Positions 50,092 to 53,203 of a stretch of 53,203 nt of DNA are shown here, piece by piece (within the stretch, counting starts at the first letter, position 1; each line of letters opens with the position of its first letter). Both the position numbers and the translations under genes were made by a program. Under the pieces are notes generated by a model. The model was not told the DNA's origin. It searched no databases and saw only the letters and a list, made by a program, of their open reading frames with translations. The stretch comes from DATLGD01 sp035540755 (GTDB lineage Bacteria; Actinomycetota; Actinomycetes; Mycobacteriales; SCTD01): positions 1-53,203 of the forward strand of contig DATLGD010000053.1 in NCBI GenBank assembly GCA_035540755.1. The letters are read 5' to 3'.

Positions 50092-51699
50092 GTGGCACGA
50101 GCAGCACTGTGGGCAGCCCTCGGGACCGCGTCGGCCTTGGCCCTCGCGGCCTGCGGCTCCAGCGGTGACCGGCCTGACGCAGCCGAGGCTGCGGCTCCGG
50201 CCGAGCTGCGGCTCGCGATCGGTGGCGAGCCCGACGACGGCTACGACCCCACGCTCGGATGGGGGCGGTACGGCTCGCCCCTGTTCCAGTCGACGCTGCT
50301 GGCACGCGACGCTGACATGAACGTCGTCCCAGACCTGGCGACCGACTGGTCGCTGAGCCCCGACGGGCTGGTCTGGACCGTCGACATCCGCACCGACGCC
50401 CGCTTCACCGACGGCAGTCCCGTCACGGCGCAGGACGTCGCCTACACCTTCAGCACGGCCGGCCGGAGCGGCGGCCTGACCGACGTGACGGTGCTCGAGC
50501 AGGCGGTGGCCGTCGACGTGGACACCGTCGAGCTGCGCCTGGTCCGCCCGCAGAGCACCTTCATCAACCGGCTGGTCTCGCTGGGCATCGTGCCGCAGCA
50601 CGCGCACGGTCCTGAGTACGCCCGCAACCCGGTCGGCTCCGGTCCGTTCGCCCTGGTGCAGTGGGACGAGGGCCAGCAGCTCATCGTCGAGCGCAACGAC
50701 GACTACTACGGACCGGCACCGGCCTTCGACCGGCTGGTCTTCCAGTTCACCGCGGAGGACGCCACGGTCGCCGCCGCTGCCGCGGGCCAGCTGCACCTGG
50801 CGGCTGTCCCGGCGCGACTGGCGAGCGCCGACATCCCGGGCATGCGACTGCTCGCGGTGCCGTCGGTGGACAACCGCGGCATCGTGTTCCCCTACGTCCC
50901 CGACACAGGGCGCACGACCGCGGACGGGCACCCGGTCGGCAACGACGTCACCTCCGACCGCGCGGTCCGTCAGGCGGTCAACGTCGCCGTCGACCGTGAC
51001 GCGCTCGTCGACGGCGTCCTGGAAGGTCATGGGTCTGCGGCGACCGGCCCGGTCGACGGGCTGCCGTGGGCAGAGCCGGCCGCAGCCGTGCCGGACGCCG
51101 ATCCTGCGCGGGCCGAGCAGCTGCTCGAGGACGCCGGCTGGATCGACGAGGACGGCGACGGCGTGCGTGAGCGCGACGGCGTGGAGGCCGCGTTCACGCT
51201 GCTCTACCCCGCCTCGGACACGCTGCGACAGGCGCTCGCGCTGTCCGTCGCCGACATGCTCGAGCCGGTCGGCCTGGACGTCACCGCCAGCGGCGTCGGC
51301 TGGGACGTCATCGGCCAGCGGATGCACGCCGACGCCGTGCTGTTCGGGTGGGGCAGCCACGACCCGACCGAGATGTACAACCTGTACGCGTCGTCGCAGG
51401 CCGGTGTCGAGTACTGGAACCCCGGCTTCTACGCCAGCGACGCCGTCGACGCCAACCTCGAGGCGGCGATGGCCGCGGCCGACGAGGAGGCCGCCATCCC
51501 GTTCTGGCGGGCAGCCCAGCACGACGATCGAGGGCAGGGCTTCGGCGCCGCCGGCGACGCCGCGTGGGCCTGGCTGGTCAACCTCGAGCACACCTACCTG
51601 CTCGACACGTGCCTCGATGTCGGAGCCCTGCAGGTCGAACCGCACGGACACGGGTGGCCCATCACCGCCGGTGTCACGGGCTGGCGGTGGACCTGCTGA
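50092..51699 (+). CDS. ABC transporter solute-binding lipoprotein (peptide/nickel, SBP_bac_5)
   Basis: 535 aa. Lipobox LALAACGSS with Cys21 marks a lipoprotein. The family-5 signature follows: LRLAIGGEPDDGYDPTLGW, YGSPLFQSTLL, LATDWSLSPDGLVWTVDIRTDARFTDGSPVTAQDVAYTF, and VGSGPFALVQWDEGQQLIVERNDDYYG. DppA/NikA-like proteins bind peptides, nickel chelates or opines; the GWGRYGSPLFQS segment resembles nickel-type members more. GTG at 50092 follows ACGGAGTGAC. It overlaps the first permease gene by 13 nt. Confidence 0.93.
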   Translation: MARAALWAALGTASALALAACGSSGDRPDAAEAAAPAELRLAIGGEPDDGYDPTLGWGRYGSPLFQSTLLARDADMNVVPDLATDWSLSPDGLVWTVDIRTDARFTDGSPVTAQDVAYTFSTAGRSGGLTDVTVLEQAVAVDVDTVELRLVRPQSTFINRLVSLGIVPQHAHGPEYARNPVGSGPFALVQWDEGQQLIVERNDDYYGPAPAFDRLVFQFTAEDATVAAAAAGQLHLAAVPARLASADIPGMRLLAVPSVDNRGIVFPYVPDTGRTTADGHPVGNDVTSDRAVRQAVNVAVDRDALVDGVLEGHGSAATGPVDGLPWAEPAAAVPDADPARAEQLLEDAGWIDEDGDGVRERDGVEAAFTLLYPASDTLRQALALSVADMLEPVGLDVTASGVGWDVIGQRMHADAVLFGWGSHDPTEMYNLYASSQAGVEYWNPGFYASDAVDANLEAAMAAADEEAAIPFWRAAQHDDRGQGFGAAGDAAWAWLVNLEHTYLLDTCLDVGALQVEPHGHGWPITAGVTGWRWTC

Positions 51700-52688
51700 C
51701 CCGCACGACGCCCTTCGCCCGGGCGGCGGCGTCGCGCGTCCTGCGGCTCGTCCTGCTGCTGGCAGCGGTCGCGGGCGCGTCGTTCGGCCTGATGGTGAAC
51801 TCGCCGATCGACCCCGTCGACGCCTACGTCGGCGCGGACATCGCTGCGGTCGGGCCGGAGCAGCGAGCCCTGATCGCCGACCGGTGGGGCCTGGGGGAGC
51901 CGCCGCTGGAGCGCTTCGCCGCCTGGTCCTCGCACGTGGCGCGGGGCGACCTCGGCCAGTCGATGACCTTCAACCAGCCGGTGTCCGACGTCATCGCCGA
52001 GCGGTTCCTCGCCAGCCTCGCGCTCATGGCCACCGCATGGGTGCTGTCCGGGCTGCTCGGCTTCGTCTTCGGCGTCGTCGCCGGCGTCTGGCACGGCCGC
52101 TCCGCTGACCGCCTGATCACCTGGTGGGCGTACACGCTGGCCTCGGCACCCACCTTCTGGGTCGGGCTCCTGCTGCTCTACGTGTTCTCGGTGTCACTGG
52201 GATGGACACCCGTGTGCTGCGCCGCACCGGTGGGCGTGCTGACCGACGAGGTGACCCTGCTCGACCGGCTGCACCACCTCGTGCTGCCGGCGCTGACGCT
52301 GTCGATCGTGGGGGTCGCGCCGGTCGTGCTGCACACCCGTCACGCGGTGGTCCAGGCGCTGGACAGCGATCACGTGACCTTCGCCCGTGCGCTGGGCGAG
52401 TCCCGTGCCGGCGTCGTCGTGCACCACGTGCTGCGCAACGCCGCTGCGCCCGCGGTGCTGCTGCAGTTCGCATCACTGGGGGAGCTGTTCGGCGGCGCCG
52501 TCCTGGCCGAGCAGGTGTTCTCCTACCCGGGCCTCGGCGCGGCGACCACGGCGGCCGCCCTCGGCCAGGACGTGCCGCTGCTGCTGGGCATCGCGCTGTT
52601 CACGACCGTGTTCGTCTACGTCGGCAACCAGGTCGGCGACATCGCGCACGCGCTGCTCGACCCGCGGGTGCCGGAGGACCGCAGATGA
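51687..52688 (+). CDS. ABC transporter permease (DppB/NikB type)
   Basis: 333 aa. N-terminal membrane helix (VLRLVLLLAAVAGASFGLMV), extracytoplasmic segment with RWGLGEPPLERFAAW and RGDLGQSMTFNQPV, then five helices and the EAA loop GESRAGVVVHHVLRNAAAP that contacts the ATPase. The order lipoprotein, DppB-like, DppC-like is standard. GTG at 51687 lies inside the end of the upstream gene; the next ATG overlaps this stop. Confidence 0.93.
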   Translation: MDLLTRTTPFARAAASRVLRLVLLLAAVAGASFGLMVNSPIDPVDAYVGADIAAVGPEQRALIADRWGLGEPPLERFAAWSSHVARGDLGQSMTFNQPVSDVIAERFLASLALMATAWVLSGLLGFVFGVVAGVWHGRSADRLITWWAYTLASAPTFWVGLLLLYVFSVSLGWTPVCCAAPVGVLTDEVTLLDRLHHLVLPALTLSIVGVAPVVLHTRHAVVQALDSDHVTFARALGESRAGVVVHHVLRNAAAPAVLLQFASLGELFGGAVLAEQVFSYPGLGAATTAAALGQDVPLLLGIALFTTVFVYVGNQVGDIAHALLDPRVPEDRR

Positions 52689-53203
52689 CGATCGGCGCGG
52701 CCGTGGCCGAACGGCGCGGGGGGCTCGTCGACCGACGTCGCCGCACCCTGGCCTACCTCGGCATCTCCCTGGCCGTGATGACAGGCGTGTTCGTCGCCGG
52801 TGGGCTCGCCGCCGACGTCGCACAGACCACGAGCCTGCCCGAGCGCAACCTCCCACCGTCTCCCGCGCACTGGTTCGGCACCGACTGGCTCGGGCGCGAC
52901 GTGCTCGCCCGGGTGCTGGCCGGGCTGCGCGTCAGCCTGGTCGTCGGAACCACCGCTGTGCTGCTCTCGGCGAGCATCGCCGTGCTGCTGGCGTGCGCCG
53001 CAGGCGTCTTCGGCGGTGCTGTCGACCGCATCGTGAGCTGGCTCATCGACCTGTTCCTGGCGCTGCCGCACCTGGTCCTGCTGATCCTGCTGGCCTTCGC
53101 GCTGGGCGGCGGCACCGAGGCGGTCGTCCTGGCGGTGGGCCTCACGCACTGGCCGACGCTCACCCGGGTGCTGCGCGGGCGGGCGCGGGAGGTCATCGCC
53201 TCC
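52685..53203 (+). CDS. ABC transporter permease (DppC/NikC type), cut by window edge
   Basis: 173 codons are visible with no stop before the right edge. One N-terminal helix (LAYLGISLAVMTGVFVAGGL), then HWFGTDWLGRDVLARVLAGLRVSL, the hallmark of DppC-type permeases, helices, and ALGGGTEAVVLAVGLTHWPTLTRVLRGR entering the EAA loop. ATG at 52685 overlaps the upstream stop (ATGA). ATPase gene(s) are expected just beyond the window. Confidence 0.92.
   Translation, partial: MTIGAAVAERRGGLVDRRRRTLAYLGISLAVMTGVFVAGGLAADVAQTTSLPERNLPPSPAHWFGTDWLGRDVLARVLAGLRVSLVVGTTAVLLSASIAVLLACAAGVFGGAVDRIVSWLIDLFLALPHLVLLILLAFALGGGTEAVVLAVGLTHWPTLTRVLRGRAREVIAS

Overview
The window is a very GC-rich, gene-dense stretch of an actinobacterial chromosome. 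WhiB7, mycoredoxin, UvrD2, a UPF0182 protein, PPA1309, DUF5679 and ANTAR proteins, with abundant GTG starts, point to an actinomycete. A Geodermatophilaceae/Frankiales-like organism is my guess, not a proof. From memory, the core (about 5.6-38.1 kb) carries the gene set of M. tuberculosis Rv3193c-Rv3199c: nudC, mycoredoxin, uvrD2, whiB7, AarF-like, ThiF-like, Zincin_2, PDZ-Lon, UPF0182.

Region 1 (1-5.5 kb): a truncated epoxide-hydrolase-like gene diverges from an aidB-like acyl-CoA dehydrogenase. Two coiled-coil/CsbD-like stress genes follow, then a secreted NlpC/P60 cell-wall hydrolase behind a convincing c-di-AMP (ydaO/yuaA) riboswitch, and a 71-aa protein. Region 2 (5.6-20.4 kb): an M16 peptidase pair and NudC; a uridine-kinase-like protein and a GAF-ANTAR regulator; mycoredoxin; UvrD2; whiB7 with its promoter, a leader ORF and a textbook attenuator; a phosphodiesterase; small hypotheticals with a possible structured RNA; AarF- and ThiF-like proteins; DUF5679. 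Region 3 (20.4-38.1 kb): two large orphan histidine kinases, a subtilase with a Trp-every-five-residues tail, enoyl-CoA hydratase, Zincin_2, an epimerase-like protein, MoaE, a PDZ-Lon protease, PPA1309, UPF0182 and ArsC.

Region 4 (38.2-53.2 kb) starts at an initiator tRNA and looks accessory. It holds an amino-acid/ureido catabolic cluster (M20 amidohydrolase, frameshifted AhpD-like gene, LysR, diaminopropionate ammonia-lyase-like enzyme, N-carbamoyl amino acid hydrolase). A decayed mobile patch follows (zinc-ribbon fragment, truncated DUF1778 antitoxin in front of an intact GNAT toxin, IS3-like fragment). Then come two SDR genes beside a divergent XRE/MmyB-type regulator, a receiver-like/GAF-ANTAR operon, and the start of a peptide/nickel-type ABC importer that runs off the right edge.

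A recurrent feature is a TAGGCT/TAGCGT-like -10 element 6-7 nt before the start codon, which suggests many leaderless transcripts. The strongest items for follow-up are the whiB7 attenuator, the Trp-repeat subtilase, a short intergenic repeat family, the possible RNA at 16.9-17.1 kb, and the antitoxin-less GNAT toxin with a second fragment of the same family 5.4 kb away.
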